Shown piece by piece: positions 1 to 7,089 of a stretch of DNA of 12,709 nucleotides (its first letter is position 1; every line of letters begins with the position of its first letter). A program made the position numbers and the translations under genes. Source of the stretch: Syntrophorhabdaceae bacterium PtaU1.Bin034. GTDB taxonomy: Bacteria; Desulfobacterota_G; Syntrophorhabdia; Syntrophorhabdales; WCHB1-27. The DNA is taken from NCBI GenBank assembly GCA_002067405.1, contig MVRP01000112.1, positions 1 through 12,709 on the forward strand, in the 5' to 3' direction. The notes beneath the pieces are model-generated. The model did not search any database. It was not told where the DNA came from and saw only the letters and a program-made list of their open reading frames with translations.

Positions 1-1
1 C

Positions 2-1045
2 GGAAAAAAACAGGTTGCCGTTCTTTTTGACGACCTGACGAGGCCTACCCCTGTTTATCGTATTGTGCCTTATGTAATAGACCATTTAGAGCGGGCGGGC
101 ATTAAGGATGAGCAGATCCGGTTCATCGCCGCACTGGGGGCGCACGGGGCCCACAGCGCAAGCGATTTCAGAAAAAAGCTCGGGGATGAAGTGCTGGAGA
201 GGTTTCCGGTATACAATCACAACCCCTTCAGTTCTTGTACGTACTTAGGCAAAACGAGCAATGGGACTCCCGTTTCGATTAACAGTGAAGTGATGGCCTG
301 TGATCTTAAAATCGGTATCGGATGTATAACGCCTCATGCCTTTTCGGGGTTCGGAGGAGGCGGTAAGATCATCCTGCCCGGAGTCGCGCATATAGATACT
401 ATCGCATACAACCACGGACAATTGATAAAGGCCAATCCCGGGTGCATCGGGCTTGGCAGAATAGAGGGGAACGTGGTGCGCCTCGATATTGAAGAAGCCG
501 CGAGAATGGCAGGGCTCGATGTGAAGATCGATGCAGTTTTGAACCTTCGTGGAGAAATAACGGACCTTTTTGTCGGAGATCCAATCCTGGAGCATAAAGC
601 GGGAGTCGTGCTTGCAAAAGAAATATATGCAACTGATCCTGTAAATAATATGGATATTGTGGTGGTGAATGCCTATACGAAATCAAGCGAGTGTGTCATT
701 GCGCCATACATCGGTGCGGCTTCTCTAAAGGAAGAGGGCGGAGATCTGGTGATCATCGCTAATGAACCGGCGGGGCAGGTCGTTCATTACCTTTTTGGTG
801 AATTCGGACGACGTAAGGATGGCGAAGAGCCGCCAGCGCCGCCTCTGTCATCAAGAGTAAGTCGTTGCATTCTGCTCTCCCCTATAAAAGATATCGTAGG
901 GGTGTCCTGTTTCAAGGGGTTGCCTTCCATCATCTGGTGCAAAACCTGGAATGAGGTTTTGGCTCTGCTCACGAAAAAGTGGTTCGATAAGGCGAACGTG
1001 GCCGTTTATCCAGATGCAACAATGCAGTATATCCCATCGAATTGA
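2..1045 (+). CDS. larA: LarA-family nickel-dependent lactate (2-hydroxyacid) racemase, 5'-truncated by the window edge
   Basis: The reading frame is open from base 2 and already holds the family's DDLTRPTP motif (about codons 10-17), so the gene starts before the window and roughly 70 N-terminal residues are missing; the GTG at 65 is internal, not a start. LarA interconverts L- and D-lactate with a nickel-pincer nucleotide cofactor bound to a lysine. In the visible part, PHAFSGFGGGGK followed by NHG gives His (335-337), Lys (365-367) and His (413-415) with spacings of 10 and 16 residues, exactly those of His174, Lys184 and His200 in Lactobacillus plantarum LarA. The ALGAHGAH segment matches the region of the catalytic His108. 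Substrate is not proven: many homologues act on other 2-hydroxyacids. It ends 24 nt before a 2-hydroxyacid dehydrogenase on the same strand, supporting a joint catabolic role. The accessory larB/larC/larE genes for cofactor synthesis are not in the window. Confidence 0.9.
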   Translation, partial: GKKQVAVLFDDLTRPTPVYRIVPYVIDHLERAGIKDEQIRFIAALGAHGAHSASDFRKKLGDEVLERFPVYNHNPFSSCTYLGKTSNGTPVSINSEVMACDLKIGIGCITPHAFSGFGGGGKIILPGVAHIDTIAYNHGQLIKANPGCIGLGRIEGNVVRLDIEEAARMAGLDVKIDAVLNLRGEITDLFVGDPILEHKAGVVLAKEIYATDPVNNMDIVVVNAYTKSSECVIAPYIGAASLKEEGGDLVIIANEPAGQVVHYLFGEFGRRKDGEEPPAPPLSSRVSRCILLSPIKDIVGVSCFKGLPSIIWCKTWNEVLALLTKKWFDKANVAVYPDATMQYIPSN

Positions 1046-1069
1046 TCGCGCAGACAGGGAGGATTGTTT

Positions 1070-2449
1070 ATGATAACAGAACGCCTGTTCAAGGAGTTTA
1101 ACGAAATCCTTGGCGGCGACAGGGTCCTTACGGCTCCCGAGGTATTAAAGGCGTACTCGTATGACGGGCAAACAAATCACACCCACGAGCCCGATGTGGT
1201 GTTACTACCGAAAAACACGCAGGAAGTTGCTCAAATCCTTCATATAGCCAATAGCGAAAGGATTCCTGTTACCCCCAGAGGCGGAGGCACGAACGTGAGC
1301 GGAGGGGCTATTCCAGTCCAGGGAGGCATAGTCCTTGCGGTTACGAAGATGGATAAAGTTCTGAACGTTGACAGGGAAAATCTGAGTGCCACCGCGGAAA
1401 CCGGCATTATCCTCCAGAATCTGAATATGCGACTCGCCAAAGAAGAACTCTTTTTTCCTCCCGACCCACAGAGTTTTTTTGGTGCCACCCTCGGGGGAGC
1501 CATTGCCGAAAATGCAGGAGGCCCTTGTTGTCTGAAATACGGCGTTACCAAAAGGTACATTCTTGGCTTGGAAGTTGTCTTGCCCTGCGGCGATATTATC
1601 CGTCTCGGAGGCAAGACGCTGAAAAGCGCGGCAGGATACGATCTTATGCACCTTTTCATCAGTTCGGAAGGCACGCTTGGCGTTATCACTTGTGCAGAGA
1701 TAAAGCTCAGACCCATCCCGCCGGCGAGGCAGACTGTTATGGTCGTTTACAATTCCATAGAAAGAGCAGGCGAGAGTGTTGCGACAATATTTGAGAACGG
1801 TATTGTCCCCTGCAAGATAGAGCTTATGGACAATTGGCTTATCAACAGCATAGAGGATTTAATGACCTTCGGTCTTCCCCGGGATGCTGACGCAGTGCTT
1901 CTTTTTGAGACGGATGGCACAACAGAATCTGTAGGAAAGGAAACCGAGAAAATTGTCGAACTCGTCAGAAGGTGCGGTGCGGTACAAATAAGAGTAGCGA
2001 AAGACACCGATGAAGCCAATCAGTATTGGATGGCTCGACGCGCCGGGTTTGCGGCAATCAATGGAAAGGTCAGAAACGTTGTGACTGAAGATGCCACGGT
2101 TCCCATAGGGCAAATACCGGCCTTAATAAGGAAGTGCAGAGAAATGGAGGGGAAATATAACCTTCACATCGTTGTCCTCGGTCATGCGGGAGATGGTAAT
2201 CTTCATCCGGCTATTTTAAGCGACGCGCAGGATAACGACCTTTGGGAAAGAACACATAAGGCAATGGATGAGATTCTCGAAACCGCCATTGAATTAGGTG
2301 GGGTGGTCTCCGGGGAACATGGGGTGGGCTTGGAAAAGGTAAAGTATATGAGCAGGTCCTTGGACCCCGTGGCGCTGAACATGATGAAAAAGATCAAATT
2401 TCTTTTTGATCCTAACAATATTATGAATCCGGGGAAGATCTGGGAATGA
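1070..2449 (+). CDS. glcD: FAD-linked 2-hydroxyacid dehydrogenase, GlcD / D-lactate dehydrogenase type
   Basis: A 459-residue flavoprotein of the vanillyl-alcohol-oxidase/PCMH superfamily that oxidises a D-2-hydroxyacid (glycolate, D-lactate or similar) to the 2-oxoacid. The FAD_binding_4 domain covers about residues 40-180, with PRGGGTNVSGG (69-79) for the FAD pyrophosphate and GGAIAENAGGPCCLKYG (142-158). The FAD-oxidase C-terminal domain (about 220-455) carries GHAGDGNLHP (371-380), SGEHGVGLEK (414-423) and the usual ending FDPNNIMNPGKIW. ATG at 1070 is chosen over TTG at 1064 because AGGGAGG (1056-1062) lies 7 nt upstream of it. It follows the racemase by 24 nt, so one transcript is likely: racemase supplies the D-isomer, this enzyme oxidises it. 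Electron acceptor is unknown; no GlcE/GlcF or EtfAB gene is visible. Weak hairpins (2458-2478, 2461-2483) follow the stop without a T tract. The symbol denotes the family, not a proven substrate. Confidence 0.9.
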   Translation: MITERLFKEFNEILGGDRVLTAPEVLKAYSYDGQTNHTHEPDVVLLPKNTQEVAQILHIANSERIPVTPRGGGTNVSGGAIPVQGGIVLAVTKMDKVLNVDRENLSATAETGIILQNLNMRLAKEELFFPPDPQSFFGATLGGAIAENAGGPCCLKYGVTKRYILGLEVVLPCGDIIRLGGKTLKSAAGYDLMHLFISSEGTLGVITCAEIKLRPIPPARQTVMVVYNSIERAGESVATIFENGIVPCKIELMDNWLINSIEDLMTFGLPRDADAVLLFETDGTTESVGKETEKIVELVRRCGAVQIRVAKDTDEANQYWMARRAGFAAINGKVRNVVTEDATVPIGQIPALIRKCREMEGKYNLHIVVLGHAGDGNLHPAILSDAQDNDLWERTHKAMDEILETAIELGGVVSGEHGVGLEKVKYMSRSLDPVALNMMKKIKFLFDPNNIMNPGKIWE

Positions 2450-2562
2450 AAACAAACGGCTGGAAGAGAACACCGGCCTTCCACCCCGGGATAGTACATA
2501 TAACCAAGAAACGGATGGTGCGTGGGATGCCTAATTGAGCAAACAACAGGGAGAGGATAAGT

Positions 2563-2653
2563 ATGATTGTAGAATTAACGGCAAGAGACCGCGTATAGAT
2601 CCAAAGGCTTTTGTTGTTGACAGTGCCATGGTCATGGTGATGTAGCGGACGGC
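2563..2653 (+). pseudogene. Remnant of a gamma-class carbonic anhydrase (N-terminus only, frameshifted)
   Basis: A good ribosome binding site (GGGAGAGG, 2549-2556) precedes ATG 2563, but that frame stops after 11 codons at 2596-2598. If one base is restored near 2575-2577, the next frame (2577-2642) reads NGKRPRIDPKAFVVDSAMVM, which with the leading MIVEL closely resembles the N-terminus of gamma-carbonic anhydrase/acyltransferase-like left-handed beta-helix proteins. A second one-base shift near 2637 would continue as GDV-AD-G, also as in the family (...GDV.IG...). Only about 31 of the usual 170-180 codons remain and none of the zinc-ligand histidines; the relic abuts the stop of the minus-strand flavoprotein gene at 2656. 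Recognition is by eye from a short stretch, so moderate confidence; it could also be an unrelated short peptide. Confidence 0.6.
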
Positions 2654-2655
2654 CT

Positions 2656-3840
2656 TTACGTTTCGCGAGACGCCTTACTGTTGACCATGCCTTTCATTAT
2701 TCGGAACAATTGGCGTAGCCCCGCGTGTTTTTTGCACACCGCGTCATAGCTTTTTTCGCCCACAATGATATCGGTGACTGCTTCTGCAAGCTCCTGGCCG
2801 TATTGGCGAAAGAGGAGGTTACGAATCTTTACCGAGCCATAAAGAATGGCGCCAAGAAACCGTGCCCAGCGAAGCTCGGGAAGGATTGATTTACGCAGTT
2901 CGGAATAATAGCTTTCCTTTACGTCTTCCGGCCTGAAACCCCCTTTCACGACTGCGCGCGCGGCGCTCTGGCCGCTCATGACCGCGTGCGTGATGCCTTC
3001 TCCTGTCACCGGATCAATGAAGCCGGCGGCATCGCCTGCGAGGAGTACCCGGCCCTTTGCAAAGCCGCCCTTTCTTAACCCCACGGGGATGAAATAGCCG
3101 TGATGCTCCGCGCCGCCATTGGCCTTTATTCCTGATTGGCTCAGGAATTGTTGCAGGGTGTTCCTCAGGCTGAGCTTGCCCGGATCGTAGCTTCCCAGTC
3201 CCACGGAAAGATGGCGTTTCTTAGGGAAGATCCAGGCATAACCTGCAGGAACAGGACCGAATTCGAAGCGGGCGGACCTGGAGAAGGCCTCCAGGAGATC
3301 TTCGTTCACCGGGACTTCCCATTCCACCAGGGGAATTACCTTGGTTCTGTCCTTCCATCCCGCTTTTCTTGCGACGATGCTTCTGCCCCCGTCAGCGCCG
3401 ATCACGAACCGGCAGACGAGCGGATACCTATCGGTCACTACCTCAACCGTTCCGTTGTGCCTTACCACATCGAGCACCCTGCACCCATCAACAACATCAG
3501 CGCCTGCGGTTGCCGCAGCCCGGTACAACAGGTAATCGAAGTTGTCGCGCATGGTCATGCTGACGAGCGGATAGTCCCTTGCCACGGAGAAATGCATGCC
3601 GGCATCGGCCAGATTCAACTCCGCCACGTGGCATTGCCGCTCTATTGCGTCAGATACGTCAAAGGGCAGAAGCCTGAGCGCCCGGGAAACGATACCCCCT
3701 CCACAGGTTTTGTATCGCGGCATGGGTGCCTTCTCTACCAGGGCAACCCGTACACCCTGCCGGGCCAGTACAAAGGCGCTCGACGAACCGGCCGGCCCTG
3801 CCCCAACAACCACAACGTCGTAGCTCCTCAGAGATGACAT
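2656..3840 (-). CDS. Geranylgeranyl-reductase-family FAD-dependent oxidoreductase
   Basis: A 394-residue flavoprotein of the p-hydroxybenzoate-hydroxylase-fold group that includes geranylgeranyl reductases and archaeal digeranylgeranylglycerophospholipid reductases; these saturate isoprenoid double bonds, but the bacterial relatives are mostly untested. Features: Rossmann VVVGAGPAGSSSA (about 10-22) with the ADP-ribose acid at Glu36; PRYKTCGGGIVSRAL (41-55), the cysteine-containing motif typical of this family; GADGGRS (148-154); PVPAGYAWIFPKK (196-208), equivalent to the family's GYGWVFPK box; and the flavin-binding RVLLAGDAAGFIDPVTGEGI (264-283). Length is normal for the family. It has its own apparent promoter at 3857-3884, leaving a very short leader before the ATG, and no strong Shine-Dalgarno (GCAGGT is close to the start). 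The gene upstream on the same strand is a methyltransferase 106 nt away. Role in quinone or lipid isoprenoid reduction is inference. Confidence 0.85.
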   Translation of the reverse strand: MSSLRSYDVVVVGAGPAGSSSAFVLARQGVRVALVEKAPMPRYKTCGGGIVSRALRLLPFDVSDAIERQCHVAELNLADAGMHFSVARDYPLVSMTMRDNFDYLLYRAAATAGADVVDGCRVLDVVRHNGTVEVVTDRYPLVCRFVIGADGGRSIVARKAGWKDRTKVIPLVEWEVPVNEDLLEAFSRSARFEFGPVPAGYAWIFPKKRHLSVGLGSYDPGKLSLRNTLQQFLSQSGIKANGGAEHHGYFIPVGLRKGGFAKGRVLLAGDAAGFIDPVTGEGITHAVMSGQSAARAVVKGGFRPEDVKESYYSELRKSILPELRWARFLGAILYGSVKIRNLLFRQYGQELAEAVTDIIVGEKSYDAVCKKHAGLRQLFRIMKGMVNSKASRET

Positions 3841-3856
3841 ACCTGCTACCTACTTT

Positions 3857-3884
3857 ATTCTACTCAGTACTGCCCGACTGTCAA
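3857..3884 (-). promoter_or_regulatory. Sigma-70-type promoter for the geranylgeranyl-reductase-like gene
   Basis: On the minus strand TTGACA (3884-3879, perfect -35) is followed after 16 nt by TAGAAT (3862-3857, 5 of 6 for the -10). The predicted start near 3850 leaves only about 10 nt before the ATG at 3840, an unusually short leader that fits the lack of a strong Shine-Dalgarno. Called by eye only. Confidence 0.6.
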
Positions 3885-3946
3885 CAAGAGACCGGGGGAG
3901 AGGCGCGGGTATTAGACATTTAATCAGTCAGCAACGAAGCCCGGCT

Positions 3947-4885
3947 TCAAATCCGTTTGTTTTTATTCTCTTCCCGCTCCTGTGTGCTTTCGAGTGGAAC
4001 GACTGTTGCGGGGTCACGGGTCGCTGCCCAGGCGACTTCGGCTTGGCCCTTCCCCTCACCGGTGTTGATGGTTCCCGCAAGGTTATGACCGCTTACCTTT
4101 GCCTGAAAATAAAGATCGTCTTTTCCGGGTCGCTCGACCTTGAATGAAAGGACATCGCCCGAGAGGCGCGCTTCGCTGATCGGCAGTCTCATCCTGCCCT
4201 GGGTAATGCTTCCCTTCACCGCCTGAAATTGTTGGGTGATGCGGAGGACCCATTCCTGACCGCTCTTCGGGTCCTTCCATTTCCAGGTGCCGCTCGCATT
4301 CGCAGGGACAATCCAGTAGTAAATGGTATCGCTCCCCAGGTGCCGCACCCCGTCCGGCTCCCATTCTCCCATTGAAAAATCGTGGGAAGCCAGCCTAGTT
4401 CCCGGACGCAGCTGCTCGAATAACATTGGGCGAAGTTTCAGGTTGATACCGGAGAGCAGGTAGATGGTGACCACCGTCGCTTGCCTGAAGTCTGCCTGAA
4501 ACAAATCCTGCTGCACGAATCTGACCTTGTCCTCGACCCCTTCCCTCGCAGCGTTCGTCCTGCTTTCGGCAATGCGCACCGGATCGATATCGATCCCTAC
4601 TCCGCGCGCCCCGAACTTCTTGGCTGCCGTGATCACGATCCGTCCGTCGCCGCAACCGAGGTCGTACACGATATCATGGGGTGAGACCTCGCAGATGCGA
4701 AGCATCTCTTCTATAGTATTCTCGTGTGTTGGCACATAAGGAACATCATAGAGAACAATGCGTTGCAGGCCTGCGCCATGTACGAGCGGTGCACCGGTGA
4801 AAAAGGGGGTCCGGCAGACAACGACCAGACCGATGACGAGGACCGCAACAAGGACCGATGATCCGACGCGGGCAGCTCTGTTCAT
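3947..4885 (-). CDS. Membrane-anchored class I SAM-dependent methyltransferase, FAM173/ATPSCKMT-like
   Basis: About 312 residues in three parts. An N-terminal hydrophobic helix (about 10-25, VLVAVLVIGLVVV) would anchor the protein in the inner membrane. A class I methyltransferase core (about 48-195) begins with YVPTHENTIEEMLR and holds motif I YDLGCGDGRI (about 75-84), the acidic ribose-binding GIDID (98-102), the QQDLF motif (126-130) and a TIYLLSGINLKLRP segment, a pattern I associate with the bacterial relatives of eukaryotic FAM173 (ATPSCKMT), a lysine methyltransferase of the mitochondrial ATP synthase c-subunit. A C-terminal region of about 95 residues is rich in alternating beta-like segments and resembles a small lipocalin-like appendage; I do not recognise it. 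Two adjacent ATGs occur (4888, 4885); GGAGG at 4891-4895 sits 5 nt from the second, the better spacing. The substrate in bacteria is unknown to me. Confidence 0.8.
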   Translation of the reverse strand: MNRAARVGSSVLVAVLVIGLVVVCRTPFFTGAPLVHGAGLQRIVLYDVPYVPTHENTIEEMLRICEVSPHDIVYDLGCGDGRIVITAAKKFGARGVGIDIDPVRIAESRTNAAREGVEDKVRFVQQDLFQADFRQATVVTIYLLSGINLKLRPMLFEQLRPGTRLASHDFSMGEWEPDGVRHLGSDTIYYWIVPANASGTWKWKDPKSGQEWVLRITQQFQAVKGSITQGRMRLPISEARLSGDVLSFKVERPGKDDLYFQAKVSGHNLAGTINTGEGKGQAEVAWAATRDPATVVPLESTQEREENKNKRI

Positions 4886-5031
4886 CATTGCCTCCGACAG
4901 GAAGTTATATACTCAATATAAGCATCTCTCTCCCTGCATCGAAGGAAACGGACGCCTCGTTCGGAATCAGCTCATTTCAGGCAATTATTAATGTCCTGCA
5001 GAGTGGTGGGGATTTGTAATTTGGATGGGAG

Positions 5032-5084
5032 GTGTCAGGCGGCCGCAGGGCTTGTCCCTTCGGGTAGCAGCGGCCGCCTGACAC
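5032..5084. repeat. Large perfect inverted repeat (15-bp arms, 23-nt loop)
   Basis: GTGTCAGGCGGCCGC at 5032-5046 is repeated exactly as its reverse complement at 5070-5084, each arm containing the 8-bp palindrome GCGGCCGC. The 23-nt loop can form a smaller hairpin (AGGG 5047-5050 with CCCT 5056-5059, or CCC 5056-5058 with GGG 5062-5064). It begins 25 nt beyond the stop codon of the SYLF-domain gene and lies upstream of the methyltransferase gene, so it may act as a transcription barrier or RNA-stabilising hairpin, but neither strand has a T tract for an ordinary intrinsic terminator. A dispersed extragenic palindrome is equally possible. Confidence 0.9.
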
Positions 5085-5108
5085 AAAACGCCTGGAGATA
5101 CCCGCTTC

Positions 5109-5834
5109 CTACTTTTGCCTGGTCAGCCTGGAGACCTCTTCAAGAAGTGTTGCGGAATGGGGACTCGAAACCGACCTCTTTAAAAGTATATCGACCGGTG
5201 TCACCACGCTGCCGTAGTATGCGTTGTTCCAGTCGCTTCTGGTTTTGACGACTGCTCCGTCGAGCGATATGCCGCCGTAAAGACCCTTGGATCTTGAAAA
5301 GCTGATGATATCGGCGCTAAGATTTGCGGTCGACGCTGCCGCCCCGATACCGACCGGTCCCACTGCCACTCCCACATCGGCGCCGAGTTTGACACTGCTT
5401 TCCATCAACGCGCTCACGCCCCGCTCGGTCATGGCAAGAAGCACTACTTCCGATGCATTGCCGCCTATCTGGAGACCGAAGCTCGCCCCTCCTATTGTGT
5501 AGAAAGCGGGTCCGGCCCACTGTCCGGATAACCTGTGCCTTGCCACAAATACCCCGCTTCCGCCCGATGCACCCACGATAAAGGCGCCTTTCAGGATCTG
5601 AGGTGCGATAAATATGCCTCGCGCATCCTTGATCAGATTCCGAAACCCCTCCATCTCGGGTGCACCTGAAAACACCTCGAGGGTGAGCCTCGCTTTTTCC
5701 GCAAGGTGGCGGGCCTCAACAGCATCGTCGGCTCCCGCCCTGCCGGGCGTCATAAGAAAGAGGCTGCCCACAAACAAAACCATTAATACTACGGTGAAAA
5801 ATCGCTTCGAAATCCTGACGTTCCGTCCGTTCAT
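5109..5834 (-). CDS. Secreted SYLF-domain (YSC84/DUF500) lipid-binding protein
   Basis: A 241-residue protein starting with a clear Sec signal peptide: basic MNGRNVRISKR, a hydrophobic core (about 12-28) and a likely cleavage after GRAGA (about 36). The rest is one SYLF domain, with IKDARGIFIAPQILKGAFIVGASGGSGVFVAR (about 68-99), WAGPAFYTIGGASFGLQIGG (105-124) and the late DGAVVKTRSDWNNAYYG segment (193-209), all hallmark stretches of the family. In eukaryotes the domain binds phosphoinositides; the bacterial exported members are thought to be periplasmic or outer-membrane-associated lipid-binding proteins, with no agreed function. GGAGGA lies just upstream of ATG 5834, and a promoter-like pair is at 5901-5929. 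The gene is followed by a large inverted repeat, which suggests it is transcribed separately from the methyltransferase downstream. Confidence 0.9.
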   Translation of the reverse strand: MNGRNVRISKRFFTVVLMVLFVGSLFLMTPGRAGADDAVEARHLAEKARLTLEVFSGAPEMEGFRNLIKDARGIFIAPQILKGAFIVGASGGSGVFVARHRLSGQWAGPAFYTIGGASFGLQIGGNASEVVLLAMTERGVSALMESSVKLGADVGVAVGPVGIGAAASTANLSADIISFSRSKGLYGGISLDGAVVKTRSDWNNAYYGSVVTPVDILLKRSVSSPHSATLLEEVSRLTRQK

Positions 5835-5900
5835 GCTTCCTCCTCAAGGTCGGCGTTTTATTATGTCGGTCTATGTTGTGCCCACCTTTTGACGATTTCT

Positions 5901-5929
5901 ACATTATCTCAATGGAGTAAGGGTGTCAA
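5901..5929 (-). promoter_or_regulatory. Putative promoter of the SYLF-domain gene
   Basis: Minus strand: perfect -35 TTGACA (5929-5924). Two possible -10 boxes overlap: GATAAT (5908-5903, 15-nt spacer) or TAATGT (5906-5901, 17-nt spacer). The transcript would start near 5894 and carry a leader of about 60 nt. The gene-free stretch 5835-6079 otherwise holds only an 11-bp direct repeat AGTAAGGGTGT (5916-5926 and 5985-5995), the first copy of which overlaps this -35 box. Confidence 0.5.
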
Positions 5930-6079
5930 GACATGAAGGTGCGCTTGCCCTGCCGGAGAACCATTCCACCGTGGATCAATCATCAGTAAGGGTGTAGAAT
6001 AGTAACAAAACACACGGCACAAGCCCTTGCTCTGCATACGGGAGGGGGCGACAACAGACCTGCCCAAAAAGGGCCAAAA

Positions 6080-7089
6080 ATGGAGCGAACGGACGGCTTG
6101 AATTACGATTGCATTCCTCCTCTCATCGAGTTCCGGGATCGATTGCTCTCCGAATTTGCCCGGTTACTGGAACCATCCATGATCCGGCACGAAGAGGAGT
6201 TTGCGCTCCTTGAGAAGCAGGTCATGGACTACGTTCTTGCCGCCCTCAATAAGTTGGGATGGGAGTTTACGTGAGGGTAGACCTTCTCTACCTCCCAGAT
6301 GGCTTCCACGTTAGGCATAATCAAACGGCACCACCGATTGCTGGAACGTTTCCTTATGATGCTGTCAGATGAAGGTATACTGACACGTTCAGATGCGTTC
6401 TGGGAAGTTATCTCCACTCCTCCAGTGCCCGACGTCAACCGGCAGGCCGATTCGCCGTTCAAATCGGACCCCGATATGATTCTCGTGGAACGTTGCGGTT
6501 CAAACCTTTCCCGGGTTCTTCAGGGGAAGCTCGATCCTCTTCAACTGCTTTTTCCGGAAGGAGATTCAACCACTATCGGACAATTCTACCGTGACTTCCG
6601 GTATTGAGGGCAGTGAATATCCTGATCGAGAAGACGCTTCTGCAGGTGCTCGTACACGCACCCCTGACAAAACCTTATCGAATCCTGGAGATTGGCGCCG
6701 GTACCGGGAGCACAACCTGTTATCTTCTGCCCCATCTTCGGCGCGGCTGCGCGGAATATACCTTTACCGACGTCTTCATTGCCTTGCTCCTTGAAGCGCA
6801 GGAGAAATTCAAGGATTATGATTTTGTGGAATATCGGTCCCTGAATATCGAACTAGAACCGCAAAGACAAGGCTTTGACTGCTGTCATTACGACTTTGTG
6901 GTAGCAACCAATGTCTTCCACGCTACCAGGGACCTCGCGGGAACCCTCCGCAACACACGGCAGCTACTGACGCCCGGTGGTCTACGGTCCTGCTTGAACC
7001 AAGGGCCTCTGCCCGCTGGTTGGATCTCGTATTCGGCCTGATGCAAGGCTGGTGGCGGTTTACCGATACCGATCTGCGCCCCTCCTCTA
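6080..7089 (+). pseudogene. Decayed type I polyketide synthase fragment: C-methyltransferase region
   Basis: Several short open stretches join into one recognisable protein. Frame 2 runs 6080-6607 with two in-frame stops (TGA 6272-6274, TAG 6278-6280) inside otherwise continuous similarity (LEKQVMDYVLAALNKLGW ... TFSTSQMASTLGIIKRHHR ... ERCGSNLSRVLQGKLDPLQ, then LLFPEGD), the linker typical before PKS C-methyltransferase domains. A one-base loss near 6604 moves to frame 1 (6604-6990): RAVNILIEK, SAM motif I ILEIGAGTG (6682-6708), FTDVF, a YRSLNIELEPQRQGF stretch, NVFHATRDL and LLTPGG. A second one-base loss near 6990 moves to frame 3: LLEPRASARWLDLVFGLMQG, then WWRFTDTDLRPSS, to about 7089. 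Ketosynthase, acyltransferase and other PKS domains are absent, so this was a fragment or has been severed. Frame 3 stays open to 7187, but past 7089 the similarity switches to the opposite strand. The four lesions rule out a working enzyme. Confidence 0.8.

Noticed and set aside
3136..3837. 233-codon plus-strand open frame
   Set aside because: Antisense shadow of the geranylgeranyl-reductase-family gene; no ribosome site or recognisable motif.
5032..5084. Reading the large palindrome as an intrinsic terminator
   Set aside because: No T tract follows on either strand, so it is listed as an inverted repeat of unknown role.
5916..5995. 11-bp direct repeat AGTAAGGGTGT (5916-5926, 5985-5995) as an attachment site or CRISPR-like repeat
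   Set aside because: Only two short copies, no integrase or further copies nearby; may be chance or a minor operator.
6080..6274. Independent 64-residue hypothetical protein
   Set aside because: The next open stretch (6299-6607) is in the same frame, and the similarity runs across the two stops between them, so it is part of the PKS relic.
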